A DNA stretch of 50,758 nucleotides from an uncultured Alistipes sp. (GCA_944323075.1 CALURC010000003.1:1-50758); one strand, 5' to 3'; shown: positions 1 to 8,921, counted from the first letter of the stretch. The notes: generated by a model not told the origin, from the letters alone. A program made the numbers and translations.

Positions 1-28
1 AATGCTCTACCAACTGAGCTACTTCCGC
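1..28 (-). tRNA. tRNA 5' part, cut by window edge (probably tRNA-Gly)
   Basis: Read on the minus strand, the first bases give a tRNA acceptor strand and D-arm (GCGGAAG followed by TAGCTCAGTTGGTAGAGC). The anticodon lies outside the window, so identity is a guess: GCGGAAG with this D-arm resembles bacterial tRNA-Gly, and Bacteroidetes often carry tyrosine, glycine and threonine tRNA genes together ahead of an EF-Tu gene. It lies 15 nt downstream of tRNA-Tyr and is probably co-transcribed with it. Confidence 0.75.
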
Positions 29-43
29 ATTGTTTGGTTGTTG

Positions 44-126
44 TGGGCGGAGATGGATTCGAACCACCGAAGTCGTACGACAGCAGATTTACAGTCTGCC
101 CCATTTGGCCACTCTGGTATCCGCCC
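44..126 (-). tRNA. tRNA-Tyr (GTA)
   Basis: The minus strand folds as a class II tRNA of 83 nt. The acceptor stem GGGCGGA pairs with TCCGCCC with discriminator A, the anticodon stem-loop CAGACTGTAAATCTG carries anticodon GTA, a long variable arm follows, and the T-arm contains GGTTCGAATCC. No CCA is encoded (the next bases are CAA), so it is added after transcription. The matching promoter is just upstream. Confidence 0.95.
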
Positions 127-155
127 CTGCAACGAGAATGCACTCGCAGCGGGCA

Positions 156-186
156 CAAAAGTAAAAATCATTTTTGAATCTGCAAA
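156..186 (-). promoter_or_regulatory. Sigma-ABfr-type promoter of the tRNA genes
   Basis: On the minus strand a perfect -7 box TACTTTTG (156-163) is preceded by TTTG (183-186; TTG 183-185) with 19 nt between, the Bacteroidetes primary sigma spacing. Transcription would start about 7 nt further on and run into tRNA-Tyr. Confidence 0.8.
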
Positions 187-187
187 A

Positions 188-353
188 ATATTTTTACATC
201 CTGTAGAAAATTGTCGTTTTTTTACCCGATCGTGAGCTGGAAATATGGGCTGGTTACAGCTTATTGACACGAGTCTGTGCTTTGAAGAGTGAAAAAACAG
301 TGGCGCGATATTTATTGAGATACAAAAGGTGTCCCTGCAAAAACCTAAACAAG
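188..353. other. Gene-free spacer between tRNA promoter and hddA
   Basis: This AT-rich stretch separates the divergent tRNA genes and heptose operon. I see no credible reading frame, RNA gene or clear hairpin in it. Confidence 0.5.
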
Positions 354-387
354 TTTGATTTTTTTGCTTTCTACTTTGGTATATTTG
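354..387 (+). promoter_or_regulatory. Possible second, upstream promoter of hddA operon
   Basis: A perfect -7 box TATATTTG (380-387) lies 22 nt after TTTG (354-357). The spacing is slightly longer than the usual 19-21 nt. If used it gives a ~100-nt leader in front of hddA. Confidence 0.35.
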
Positions 388-438
388 TAGAATAATAGGA
401 TGCGGCTCGGTATTGCAAAATTTGAAACATCGTTTCCA

Positions 439-470
439 TTTGCCTCTGCGCTCACCTTTACCTATATTTG
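439..470 (+). promoter_or_regulatory. Sigma-ABfr-type promoter of hddA operon
   Basis: TTTG (439-442), 20-nt spacer, then TATATTTG (463-470): a near-ideal Bacteroidetes promoter. It decides the start of the next gene, because the longest open frame begins with a TTG inside this -7 box, upstream of the likely transcription start, so it cannot be the translation start used. Confidence 0.8.
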
Positions 471-494
471 TACGCAAACAATTCGAAAGAGAAC

Positions 495-1514
495 ATGATT
501 TATCGGAGCAAAGCCCCTTTGCGTATCGGTTTCGCCGGTGGCGGTACCGATGTCAGCCCCTACTCGGATCTATACGGCGGGGCCGTATTGAATGCTACCG
601 TTTCGCTATATGCGCGGGCTGCGATAGAACCCATTGCAGAACCCAAGGTTATCCTTGAGGCATTGGATAGGCATATCGTATGTGAATATGACCTTGCCGA
701 AGAGTTGCCGACAGACGGTCGTCTGGAGTTGTTGAAAGCCGTCTACAATCATTTCAGCAAAAACTATGGGATCAAACAGGGGTTTCGTTTATATACCAGT
801 GTTGATGCACCTCCGGGTTCGGGACTCGGTTCGTCGTCGACTCTGGCTGTGGCTCTGACCGGAGTTTTTGCAGCGTGGCTCGATCTTCCATTGGGTAGCT
901 ATGAAATTGCTCATTTGGCTTATCGTATCGAACGACAAGAGATGGGAATGGCCGGAGGAAAACAAGACCAGTATGCAGCAACATTTGGAGGATTCAACTA
1001 TATGGAGTTTTTCCGGGACGATAAGGTGATTGTCAATCCGTTGCGAATCAATGAGGCGTATGTTAACGAATTGGAGAGCCGGTTGTTGTTGTTCTATACC
1101 TCGCAGAGCCGGTTGTCAGCTTCGATTATCGAGGAGCAGCAACGGAATGTCAAGTCCAATAACCAGAGTTCTATCGAAGCGATGCATGTTATCAAACAAC
1201 AGGCGGCCGAAATGAAAGAGGCCATGTTGACCGGACGGATCGATCGTATTGGACAGTTGCTCCATGAAGGATTTGTCTATAAGAAAAAGATGGCCAAAGG
1301 AATATCCAATTCATGGATCGATGAAATATACGATGCGGCTATGGAGGCTGGAGCCGAAGGCGGTAAAGTATTGGGAGCCGGTGGTGGCGGTTTTATGGTT
1401 TTCTTTTGTCCCGATGCTCGGCGCAGCCAGATCGTGCAGGCATTGTCGAGATTTAATGGATGTGTACAAAATTATCAATTCGTAGAGGACGGACTTAAAC
1501 AATGGAAGATCTGA
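495..1514 (+). CDS. hddA: D-glycero-alpha-D-manno-heptose 7-phosphate kinase (GHMP kinase)
   Basis: A 339-aa cytoplasmic GHMP-family sugar kinase, predicted to phosphorylate heptose 7-phosphate at C1 to the 1,7-bisphosphate. The N-terminus has the substrate loop IGFAGGGTD. The ATP loop PPGSGLGSSS lies near residues 106-115, and a glycine-rich third motif (GAGGGGF) is near the C-terminus. Length fits HddA (~340 aa). I take ATG 495 because the in-frame TTG at 468 is inside the promoter; a purine-rich AAAGAGAA precedes 495. The next two genes encode the nucleotidyltransferase and the 7-phosphatase of the same pathway, which separates this call from fucokinase or other GHMP relatives. No gmhA isomerase is in the window. 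Confidence 0.85.
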   Translation: MIYRSKAPLRIGFAGGGTDVSPYSDLYGGAVLNATVSLYARAAIEPIAEPKVILEALDRHIVCEYDLAEELPTDGRLELLKAVYNHFSKNYGIKQGFRLYTSVDAPPGSGLGSSSTLAVALTGVFAAWLDLPLGSYEIAHLAYRIERQEMGMAGGKQDQYAATFGGFNYMEFFRDDKVIVNPLRINEAYVNELESRLLLFYTSQSRLSASIIEEQQRNVKSNNQSSIEAMHVIKQQAAEMKEAMLTGRIDRIGQLLHEGFVYKKKMAKGISNSWIDEIYDAAMEAGAEGGKVLGAGGGGFMVFFCPDARRSQIVQALSRFNGCVQNYQFVEDGLKQWKI

Positions 1515-2236
1515 TGACAGAAAATATTCAGGAACAGAGGGTCGGGGTCGTTTTGGCCGGAGGACTGGGAACACGATTGAGAAGTGTAGTAGACAATCTT
1601 CCTAAATGTATGGCTCCTGTTGCCGGCCATCCGTTTCTATATTATCTGTTTCGGTATATGCAACGACAACGTTTTGCACGGGTCGTTTTGGCTTTGGGGT
1701 ATCTGCATGAGATGGTGGAGCAATGGGTCTCCGAGACAGAGTGGGGGTTTCGGGTGGAGTTTTCGGTAGAGCAAACGCCGTTAGGAACCGGTGGGGCTAT
1801 AAAGCAGGCTCTGAAACAGATTAATGAACATCAGGTATTTGTACTTAATGGAGATACCTTTTTCGATGTCGATCTCGATCGGATGGAGCGATTACATAAT
1901 TCGACCCATGCCGAACTTACATTGGCTTTAAAACCGATGACGAATTTTTCGAGATACGGAACAGTGATTTGTGATAGGAATTATCGGATCGAGTCGTTTC
2001 TTGAAAAACAGCCGCGAGACAAAGGGAATATTAATGGCGGAATCTATCTGCTCGATACGGCTGCAATGATGGATATGTTGCCCGAGGGCCGGTTCTCGTT
2101 CGAGACAGATGTCATGGAGAAGCGACTGGCTCAGTTGCGCATGACCGGTTGTCTGGATGACGGCTATTTTGTCGATATCGGTATTCCGGAAGATTATGCA
2201 AAGGCCGATATTTATTTTCGTACACAACACGTCTAA
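1502..2236 (+). CDS. hddC: D-glycero-alpha-D-manno-heptose 1-phosphate guanylyltransferase
   Basis: A sugar-1-phosphate nucleotidyltransferase of about 240 aa, predicted to activate heptose 1-phosphate with GTP to GDP-heptose. The nucleotide-binding signature GGLGTRL followed by PKCMAPVAG is near the N-terminus, and LNGDTFFDVD supplies the metal-binding Asp. The frame overlaps the end of hddA; a second start at 1514 sits in a TGATG stop-start overlap with GGAAG just before it, and may be the true one. The nucleotide (GTP rather than CTP or ATP) is inferred from family and from the alpha-anomer kinase next door, not visible in the motif. Confidence 0.82.
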   Translation: MEDLMTENIQEQRVGVVLAGGLGTRLRSVVDNLPKCMAPVAGHPFLYYLFRYMQRQRFARVVLALGYLHEMVEQWVSETEWGFRVEFSVEQTPLGTGGAIKQALKQINEHQVFVLNGDTFFDVDLDRMERLHNSTHAELTLALKPMTNFSRYGTVICDRNYRIESFLEKQPRDKGNINGGIYLLDTAAMMDMLPEGRFSFETDVMEKRLAQLRMTGCLDDGYFVDIGIPEDYAKADIYFRTQHV

Positions 2237-2247
2237 GGCTTATTCTT

Positions 2248-2778
2248 ATGGTTGAACCGGTACGTTTCGACACACTTTTTCTCGATCGCGACGGGGTGAT
2301 CAATAGGCTTCGTCCGAAGGATTATGTCAAGACTTGGAAGGAGTTCGAATTTGTACCCGGCAGTATCGAGGCACTGAGCATGTTGGCCTCTCGGTTTCGG
2401 TACATCATCGTGGTGACGAACCAACGCGGGGTCGGGCGAGGTGTGATGACCGAACAGGACCTTCAGGCGATTCATGACAAAATGTTGCAGGAAATTCGAC
2501 AGGGAGGAGGACGGATCGACCGGATATACGTCTGTACGGCGGTTGATGATCGGGATCCGGACCGGAAACCCAATATCGGTATGGCGCTGAAGGCTCGGGC
2601 GGATTTCCCCGATATAGATTTTACACGTTCGATTATGGTAGGGGACAGTGCGACCGATATGGAATTCGGACATAGAATCGGGGCGGAGTGTGTATGGATC
2701 GGTTGTGGACAGGATCGTACGGAACCCTCGTTCGAATCGCTGTATGCCTTTGCGAAGAGTCTGCTCGCTGACAGATAG
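2248..2778 (+). CDS. gmhB: D-glycero-D-manno-heptose 1,7-bisphosphate 7-phosphatase (HAD family)
   Basis: A 176-aa HAD phosphatase, last gene of the heptose operon, 11 nt after hddC. HAD motif I is DRDGVIN (nucleophile Asp13, acid/base Asp15), motif II is the TNQ at 57-59, RKP holds the conserved Lys near 107, and VGDSATDMEFG gives the acidic metal site. The usual GmhB zinc loop is mostly absent: the region before RKP reads VCTAVDDRDPD with a single Cys. It should remove the 7-phosphate made by HddA. HisB-type histidinol phosphatase is the main alternative, made unlikely by context. Confidence 0.82.
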   Translation: MVEPVRFDTLFLDRDGVINRLRPKDYVKTWKEFEFVPGSIEALSMLASRFRYIIVVTNQRGVGRGVMTEQDLQAIHDKMLQEIRQGGGRIDRIYVCTAVDDRDPDRKPNIGMALKARADFPDIDFTRSIMVGDSATDMEFGHRIGAECVWIGCGQDRTEPSFESLYAFAKSLLADR

Positions 2779-2830
2779 ATCTACCTGAAATTTACACTGC
2801 TTCTCGAAGAGCGTTTTTATCCTGTACGGG

Positions 2831-2862
2831 TTTGGCAATGCGCACTTTCGTTTGTACATTTG
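2831..2862 (+). promoter_or_regulatory. Sigma-ABfr-type promoter of the DUF3575-like gene
   Basis: TTTG (2831-2834), 20-nt spacer, TACATTTG (2855-2862). Both boxes match the Bacteroidetes consensus; transcription would start ~23 nt before the ATG at 2892. Confidence 0.8.
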
Positions 2863-2891
2863 CCCCCAAAATTTAATCTCAAACCGTATAT

Positions 2892-3551
2892 ATGGCAGCA
2901 CGGATTCGAAAAATCATATTAGCTCTGATTTTGTTCGGTTCTTTGATCGGGGGACAATCCGCTTCGGCGCAGATTTATGTTAAATTGAATGGCCTGTATG
3001 CACTTGTCGGAGTGATCAATCCGGCTGTGGAGTTTACTCTTTCGCCGAAGTCGACATTTCAGACTGAGATTGTCTATTCGCCGTGGCAGTATGTTCGGGA
3101 CCGTGGTGTCAACAAGCCCATGCACTTCGCTATTTTCATGAATGAGTACCGTAGGTATTTTAAAAAGCACAATTCGGGGTGGTATCTCGGGGCTAACATG
3201 GGTATGCAAGGATTCAAAATGTCTAAACCGATCATTGAGAATGGTTCGCTCCATTTGGAAAACCGATACAGCAAAGGATATGGGTTTATGTTGGGAATTT
3301 GTGGCGGTTATGAGCACCGTTTTGCGGAGCGCTGGTTGGTTGATGCCTATTTTGGTTGGTCCTACATGTTGAGCTGGTACAACGGTTACGATCTCGATGG
3401 AAATATAGACATGCATCCGCACCGTCCTACCGAACCCGAAAAACCGGATCCATTCAACGGATCGGCAGAGTTTCTTCCTAACAAGATAGGGGTTTCGATT
3501 GGGTATCTGATCTTTTCGCCGGACAAAAAGAGAGTGAAAAGACATCATTAG
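2892..3551 (+). CDS. Exported DUF3575-like protein, probable outer-membrane beta-barrel
   Basis: A 219-aa protein with a signal peptide (RKIILALILFGSLIGG, likely cut after ASAQ around residues 24-27). The mature part begins with YVKLNGLYALVGVINPAVEF and continues with alternating aromatic and hydrophobic strands rich in Trp, Tyr and Gly, the layout of Bacteroidetes DUF3575 proteins, which are taken to be small outer-membrane barrels. No catalytic motif is seen. It has its own promoter and its own terminator, so it is monocistronic, although it directly follows the heptose operon. Function unknown. Confidence 0.7.
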   Translation: MAARIRKIILALILFGSLIGGQSASAQIYVKLNGLYALVGVINPAVEFTLSPKSTFQTEIVYSPWQYVRDRGVNKPMHFAIFMNEYRRYFKKHNSGWYLGANMGMQGFKMSKPIIENGSLHLENRYSKGYGFMLGICGGYEHRFAERWLVDAYFGWSYMLSWYNGYDLDGNIDMHPHRPTEPEKPDPFNGSAEFLPNKIGVSIGYLIFSPDKKRVKRHH

Positions 3552-3685
3552 AAGCGATTCGTCCTGTTGGGAAAAGGAGTGATATAGATCGATACTCCGA
3601 GACAAACGGATAAAATAGCAGGTTTCAGTTTCTGTCTGAGGTGTGGAGGAAGATGAGACGGATTTGAAATTTTTACATAAAAAAG

Positions 3686-3735
3686 CGGGAAAGATTGTGT
3701 TATTAATTAGTGCACAATCTTTCCCGATCTTTTTT
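3686..3735. terminator. Bidirectional intrinsic terminator
   Basis: A perfect 14-bp stem (3686-3699 with 3713-3726, arm CGGGAAAGATTGTG) with a 13-nt loop is flanked by six A's on the left and a T-run on the right. It can end transcription from the DUF3575-like gene and from the convergent GH106 gene. Confidence 0.9.
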
Positions 3736-3782
3736 CGAGCCGTGTACGTCATTTTGACTCAGGACGATGTGTGGCCGTTGTG

Positions 3783-6740
3783 TTATTGTATCTCAACGGC
3801 CTTTCGTATCGTAACTGGACCTAACAGTCCCGAAGGTTCCAAAATTATACCGTCGGCAAGAGGACGTCCGACAAAGTCGTGTCCCAGAACGATGTTGGTT
3901 TGGGTATATTTTTTCGAGGAGGCAGAAAGCTCGTCTCCTGCCACTCGGTTGTGCCAAGAGTTGGTGACTGAAATCTCCAAGTCATTCGCTCCTTCTTTCA
4001 GCTCGTCCGTCACTTCGATACGGAATGGTTTTGTCCAGACGATGCCTTTGTCGACACCGTTGATCCGAATCCGTGCGATTCCTACGTCGCGGACATCCTC
4101 GAGTTGCAGAAAGTAGGCGGCAGAATCCTCCTTGGGAAAGGTCAGCTCGAAAGTCTTGTGGTAGCGGGCTGTTCCAGAATAGTAACGGATGCCGGCATCG
4201 GAGTGAGTCGTCCAGTCGATTAACTCGGGGAATATCACCGAGTCGGGACCACCCCATGCCGGGTCGAACCGAACGGTCCACGAGCCGGTAAGTGTTTGAA
4301 GGGAATCATATCGGGGATCGTTGCTGGATCTGGTACCTTGAGTTTCGGGAGTGATCGTTTCGCTAAAGACAACGAAGATCGATCCATATGGTTCCAATGT
4401 CAGCGGAACGGAAGTCAAACTGTCGCTTTGGGAAAATGCTTCGGCCCGACGGATTTTACCCGAGAGGGCGTCCCAAAGCTCCGGCTGCTGTCCCGTAATT
4501 CGGAATCGGGCGGTGATGTGTTGTGGATGTTCGGTTTGGTTGCTGACAAAATAGAAATGGGCCGTTCCGTTTTTGTAGTGGATGTAGTCGAAATCGGTCT
4601 TGCTGTCGTTACCTTCGATCGAAAAATCTGTAGGAATACCGTTCGATGTCAGGTATTCCTGCGCCGTTACACCCCACGAGACGCGGCCTGTGCCGTAATC
4701 GTGTGACCCTTGTGGTTCTGAGGCGGAGCCCCAAATTTTGTCAGCCAGTTTCTGAAATTTCTTGTCAGCATCCGGACCTCCTACTAACGAAACGGCTTTC
4801 AACGGTTTCTGTCCGAGTACATGGGCCCCCTTGCGGACCAGTTTTTCCAGTTTTTCGAGAACGGCAAGCGATAGAACCTGATGATCCGGCAAAACAAGGA
4901 TGCGGTATCGGAGGCCGCTCGGTACAATGATTTCACCGTCGTCGACATCCAATTGCAGAAAGATTGTTTCGTCAGTGACGTCGTAGTCAAATCCGGGCAT
5001 CGCTCCTGCCGGATCGGAGTGCTTGAACGGGAAGACATTCGGAACGTGGTCTCCGTAATAATAGAGCACGTCGGCCACGAATTTGCCCTCTTGAGCGATC
5101 ATCTGCACCCGGTGCATATAGTCGGCGAAGGGATCGGCGTCGTTCCACCACGTTACCTGTGGGTTTACGTGCGTGCCGGCAAAATACTCCTGTCCGGGAA
5201 GACCCTGTTCCTCGGGTGAGCAGGTGAAGGTGTGGAAGTAGGTGCGGTTCAGACCGGCGCAGATTTCATGGTCGAAAGCGGATTTCTGGTCGCGCCACAA
5301 AGCGTCGTTCCAATGCGGGCCGATGGTGGTGAACGACTCTGCGCCGATGATTTTTTTGCCGTAGATATGTGCGGCAGATGAGGCCTGTTTCAGGAAGAAA
5401 CGATCCTGTGGGCGTGGTCGGTGGGGAGAAGGCGACCAAAATTCGCTCATCACGATATCGCTGTATCCGTAGTTTTTGATTCCGTCCAGCGGACCGGCAT
5501 GCGGACCGGCCGATTCGGGTTGTATGCCCATTCCGTGCCGATGGGCATGGTTGGCAAAACGGGCGTAGTGGTTTACGGCCACGAGGTGGGCAAGGGTTTT
5601 TCGGAAGTCGGCCATGAAAGCATCGGATTCTTCGACGCTTCCTACAATATGACCGGCAACCAGCGGAAGGTATCGTATCGGATCATATCCGCAGTATGTT
5701 TTGAAATCATTGGCGAAGGAGTCGGTCCAATTCATGCCTCCACACTCCCAGCTGTCGGTTTCCATGAATTTGAGCGTGGTGCCTACGTGATCGCCCGCAG
5801 CGGTCAGGATCGGGTCGACGACAGTTTGCCAGTAATAATCGAAGGCTTCGGTGCTCATGTAGTCCAATACACGTCCCTGCCATGTGTTGCTCGAGGTGGA
5901 GACCTGTGAGCGGGTGCAGGTGTACCCGACGCGGAAAATACACCATTTCCCGGAAGGTGCGTTCCATGTGAGTACTCCGGTCGAGTCCATCGATCGGGTC
6001 AGGTCGATGATACTTTCCGGCTCGATTAGTAATGAGGTGTGCTTTTCTCTGGAGGTCTGTTTGGGGCGGTTCGGATTCGGTTCGTTTGTTAACAAAAACC
6101 GGCAGTCGGGGGCTGATCCGCCCAATTCGTGAAATCCTAATTTGAAATCTAAATTTTCGATGATGCTGTCGGTCTGTCGATCCGCATCGGCAGGGAAGGC
6201 GAGTACGGCGATGTCCCGGTAAAAATCATCGCGGCTTTCCGGCTGGGGTAGCTGTGTGCGGAGTTCCGTGCCTCCGTCGATCGAGGTTTCAGAATAGGTC
6301 AGCTGTTTGGCTGCGTAACGGGGCGTGACGCATGGCCCGCCGAGGTTCCATCCGCTCTGAATGTTGAATCCAATCTCTAATCCGAGACGTTTGGCCTCGT
6401 CCAAGGCGAATACGAACAGATCGTTCCATTCCGGACTTCCGAAGAGAGGGCCGGCTGGAATGTCCCGGTTGCCACGTTGATTGTGTCCTCCGGCGTCGAA
6501 AATCATCGCTCCCTGGAACGATTTCTCTTTCATGGCCTCAAGATCTTTGGTGATAGCGGCTTTTGTGACATTCCCGTTCAGCCACCACCACCAGCAATTC
6601 ACACCATAGATTTGCTCGGGACTTTCGAAGTGCTGTTTCAGGTCATTGTAATCTCGTAACGAAGTATCTGGGACCTTTTCCGATATGTTGCATCCTGTTA
6701 GAAATATCGTTCCCAAAATCGTACTCAATAGGTATTTCAT
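3783..6740 (-). CDS. GH106-like alpha-L-rhamnosidase lipoprotein
   Basis: A 985-aa surface or periplasmic lipoprotein: the signal ends in the lipobox LTGC (Cys17). Near residue 50 it has WWWWLNGNVTKAAITKDLEAMK, followed by GAMIFDAGG, the N-terminal hallmark of the GH106 family. A TIM-barrel region follows (QSGWNLGG, AESFTTIGPHW), and the C-terminus ends in a GH2-type beta-sandwich (FLQLEDVRDVGIARIRING ... ANDLEISVTNSWHNR). Length matches GH106 enzymes (~1000 aa), which release L-rhamnose from pectic polysaccharides such as rhamnogalacturonan. No SusC/SusD pair or regulator is nearby, so it is an orphan carbohydrate gene. I found no consensus promoter upstream, only a 14-bp dyad (6778-6791). 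Confidence 0.82.
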   Translation of the reverse strand: MKYLLSTILGTIFLTGCNISEKVPDTSLRDYNDLKQHFESPEQIYGVNCWWWWLNGNVTKAAITKDLEAMKEKSFQGAMIFDAGGHNQRGNRDIPAGPLFGSPEWNDLFVFALDEAKRLGLEIGFNIQSGWNLGGPCVTPRYAAKQLTYSETSIDGGTELRTQLPQPESRDDFYRDIAVLAFPADADRQTDSIIENLDFKLGFHELGGSAPDCRFLLTNEPNPNRPKQTSREKHTSLLIEPESIIDLTRSMDSTGVLTWNAPSGKWCIFRVGYTCTRSQVSTSSNTWQGRVLDYMSTEAFDYYWQTVVDPILTAAGDHVGTTLKFMETDSWECGGMNWTDSFANDFKTYCGYDPIRYLPLVAGHIVGSVEESDAFMADFRKTLAHLVAVNHYARFANHAHRHGMGIQPESAGPHAGPLDGIKNYGYSDIVMSEFWSPSPHRPRPQDRFFLKQASSAAHIYGKKIIGAESFTTIGPHWNDALWRDQKSAFDHEICAGLNRTYFHTFTCSPEEQGLPGQEYFAGTHVNPQVTWWNDADPFADYMHRVQMIAQEGKFVADVLYYYGDHVPNVFPFKHSDPAGAMPGFDYDVTDETIFLQLDVDDGEIIVPSGLRYRILVLPDHQVLSLAVLEKLEKLVRKGAHVLGQKPLKAVSLVGGPDADKKFQKLADKIWGSASEPQGSHDYGTGRVSWGVTAQEYLTSNGIPTDFSIEGNDSKTDFDYIHYKNGTAHFYFVSNQTEHPQHITARFRITGQQPELWDALSGKIRRAEAFSQSDSLTSVPLTLEPYGSIFVVFSETITPETQGTRSSNDPRYDSLQTLTGSWTVRFDPAWGGPDSVIFPELIDWTTHSDAGIRYYSGTARYHKTFELTFPKEDSAAYFLQLEDVRDVGIARIRINGVDKGIVWTKPFRIEVTDELKEGANDLEISVTNSWHNRVAGDELSASSKKYTQTNIVLGHDFVGRPLADGIILEPSGLLGPVTIRKAVEIQ

Positions 6741-7024
6741 AGGTTAATGTATTTTGTGGGTTAGTCTTGTCTTTACAAAGGAAAGTTCCTTCCAAAAAAT
6801 AAAGATAACAATAATAATTTATAAATATTGTCGGGGTGGAAGAGTGCTAACTCTTTTTTATGTTGATTATAGCCTTCAGAACGTTAAGATTGGAATTGAA
6901 AAAGATTTTAGTAACGGTATAAAATCTCACCTCGCAATATTTTAATAGTCTGTTTCTCAGAAAAACACATGGGGGTTAATGTAAAAACGAAACGGTAAGA
7001 TAAAATGTGATCTGTGTTAATTTG
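6741..7024. other. AT-rich divergent intergenic region
   Basis: Lies between the divergent GH106-like and GH43-like genes. It contains a perfect dyad AAGGAA-AG-TTCCTT (6778-6791) ~40 nt upstream of the GH106 start, a possible operator. Short open frames here have no family resemblance or plausible start signals. No RNA gene recognised. Confidence 0.4.
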
Positions 7025-7055
7025 TTGTTAATCAGGTGTCTTTTGCTTATTTTTG
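7025..7055 (+). promoter_or_regulatory. Sigma-ABfr-type promoter of GH43-like gene
   Basis: TTG (7025-7027), 20-nt spacer, TATTTTTG (7048-7055). The implied leader before the ATG at 7125 is about 60 nt. Confidence 0.6.
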
Positions 7056-7124
7056 AATTAAGCGTGTTAAAATGCAGTTTTGTCCGCAAAATGTATTTAG
7101 GAATATGTAAAAGCATCTATATCT

Positions 7125-8921
7125 ATGAAAAAAATTTTATGTTTTGTCGTTTTTGTCTTTCTGTTTACCAGTGGAGAGACGATGGGGCGTCGTCCTGTTC
7201 AAACCTATTGCAATCCGATCAATATTGACTATGATTTCGGTCCCGGAGTGTGTCGGCATGCAGCCGATCCGGTCGTTGTTCTTTTTAAAGACAAATATTA
7301 TCTCTTTACGACCTGGGATTTCGATGGGTACCGCGTGTCGGATGATTTGCTGATATGGGAACGAGTCTATTTCCCTGAAGAGATTCGTAAAATTGCATTT
7401 ACGGCAGGTGGAAAAATCTATACGGCTCCGGCAGTTGCTGCCGACAGTAATTATGTCTATTTTATCGATTATAACCATACGAATCTGGATGCAGGAACTC
7501 CCGTGATCCGCAGTAGTGATCCGGCTTCGGGAAAATGGGAAGTGTGTGGACGTTTCTATGGAAGGGCCGCTGATCCATGTTTGTTGTTTGACAATGGGAA
7601 AGTGTATGTTTATCAAGGATTAGGAGCCAATAATCTGACGTCTGTGTTTGAGCTTGATCCTAAAACCTTTGAAAAAATCGAAGGGTCCGAACTGCAACTC
7701 CGACCTTCATTCAAGCATGTCGATGAATTGCCCGGTGGGTATAATTTGACAGAAAAGGGTTTCAATGCAGAGTTGGATGCTGCCGGATTCGAAGGGAAGT
7801 GTCAGGGGGTACCTTGTCCCGAGGGGCCTTGGGTCACCCGTCATAATGGAAAATATTATCTGCAATATGCTACGCCGGGTACGATCAGTCTCTGGTATTC
7901 CGACGTCGTTATGGAGGGCGACTCTCCGACCGGACCATTTACGGAAATGCCGTATAATCCGGTTTCGATGAAGGTGGGTGGTTTCATCAGCAGTGCAGGG
8001 CATAGCTGTATATTTCAGGATCGATACGGAAATTGGTGGAAAGCTACGACCATGTGGATCGGAATTCATAATCCGTTCGAACGCCGCATCGGACTCTTCC
8101 CCGTTACTTTTGACGAACAGGGCCGTATGCGTACCCATACCGTAATGGGGGATTATCCGATGCCGATGCCTCGGGAACGTTTTTCACCGGAGTCCATTCC
8201 AACGGTAGGGTGGCAAATGCTTTCGTACAGGAAACCGGTCCGCAGCTCTTCGTCACTTCCGGAACATACTCCCGAGCTGGCCGTGGATGAGGATATTCGA
8301 AGCTGGTGGGCGGCGAGCACCGGAAATTCAGGGGAGTGGCTTGAAGTCGACCTGGATGATAAAAAGGAGATTCGGGCCATTCAGGTCAATTTTGCCGAAC
8401 AGAACATTGATTCCAAGTCGGGAAGAGAGAGCGATTATCATGCTTATAAGATTTATTCCTCGAACGATGGAGAGCAGTGGAAATTGTTGGTCGATAAATC
8501 CCAAAACAGGACGGCTGTTCCGCATGATTATATTGTACTCGAGCGTCCCTGTAAGAGCCGTTATTTGAAGATAGAAAATGTCCATACACCTAAAAACGGA
8601 AATTTTGCATTGTCCGGTTTTCGGGTATTCGGTCGGTCGGACCAGAAGCTGTGCAATGCTCCGACTGGCGTCGAGGTGTCTCGAAGCAAGACGGATGCCC
8701 GTTTTGCAACGGTAGTTTGGGATTCGATCCCGGATGCGGACGGTTATCTGATTCATTTTGGCTATCAACCCGATTTCCTGAATCAGACCATACAGGTGAA
8801 AGCCGGACTGCCCTGTCGGTTAACGTTGCATACTTTGCGGCGCGATCAGGATTATTATTATCGCGTCGATGCTTATAATGAGGCAGGTGTGACAGAGGGA
8901 ACGGTCGTTTCGCAAGAATAA
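7125..8921 (+). CDS. Exported family 43-like glycoside hydrolase with discoidin and Fn3 domains
   Basis: A 598-aa protein with signal peptide MKKILCFVVFVFLFTSG. The five-bladed propeller of clan GH-F spans about residues 30-350: AADPVVVLFKDKYYLF carries the likely general-base Asp and CPEGPWVTRHNGKYYLQYA the likely acid Glu. Residues ~380-505 resemble an F5/8-type C (discoidin) domain (ELAVDEDIRSWWAAS ... LKIENVHTP), and the last ~85 residues resemble fibronectin III (VVWDSIPDADGYLIHFGY). It probably trims arabinose, xylose or galactose from plant polysaccharide; the subfamily cannot be told by eye. It diverges from the GH106-like gene, suggesting a common substrate. Confidence 0.78.
   Translation: MKKILCFVVFVFLFTSGETMGRRPVQTYCNPINIDYDFGPGVCRHAADPVVVLFKDKYYLFTTWDFDGYRVSDDLLIWERVYFPEEIRKIAFTAGGKIYTAPAVAADSNYVYFIDYNHTNLDAGTPVIRSSDPASGKWEVCGRFYGRAADPCLLFDNGKVYVYQGLGANNLTSVFELDPKTFEKIEGSELQLRPSFKHVDELPGGYNLTEKGFNAELDAAGFEGKCQGVPCPEGPWVTRHNGKYYLQYATPGTISLWYSDVVMEGDSPTGPFTEMPYNPVSMKVGGFISSAGHSCIFQDRYGNWWKATTMWIGIHNPFERRIGLFPVTFDEQGRMRTHTVMGDYPMPMPRERFSPESIPTVGWQMLSYRKPVRSSSSLPEHTPELAVDEDIRSWWAASTGNSGEWLEVDLDDKKEIRAIQVNFAEQNIDSKSGRESDYHAYKIYSSNDGEQWKLLVDKSQNRTAVPHDYIVLERPCKSRYLKIENVHTPKNGNFALSGFRVFGRSDQKLCNAPTGVEVSRSKTDARFATVVWDSIPDADGYLIHFGYQPDFLNQTIQVKAGLPCRLTLHTLRRDQDYYYRVDAYNEAGVTEGTVVSQE

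Noticed and set aside
6754-6945. 63-codon frame in the GH106/GH43 spacer
   Set aside because: No start signals, AT-driven composition, no family resemblance.
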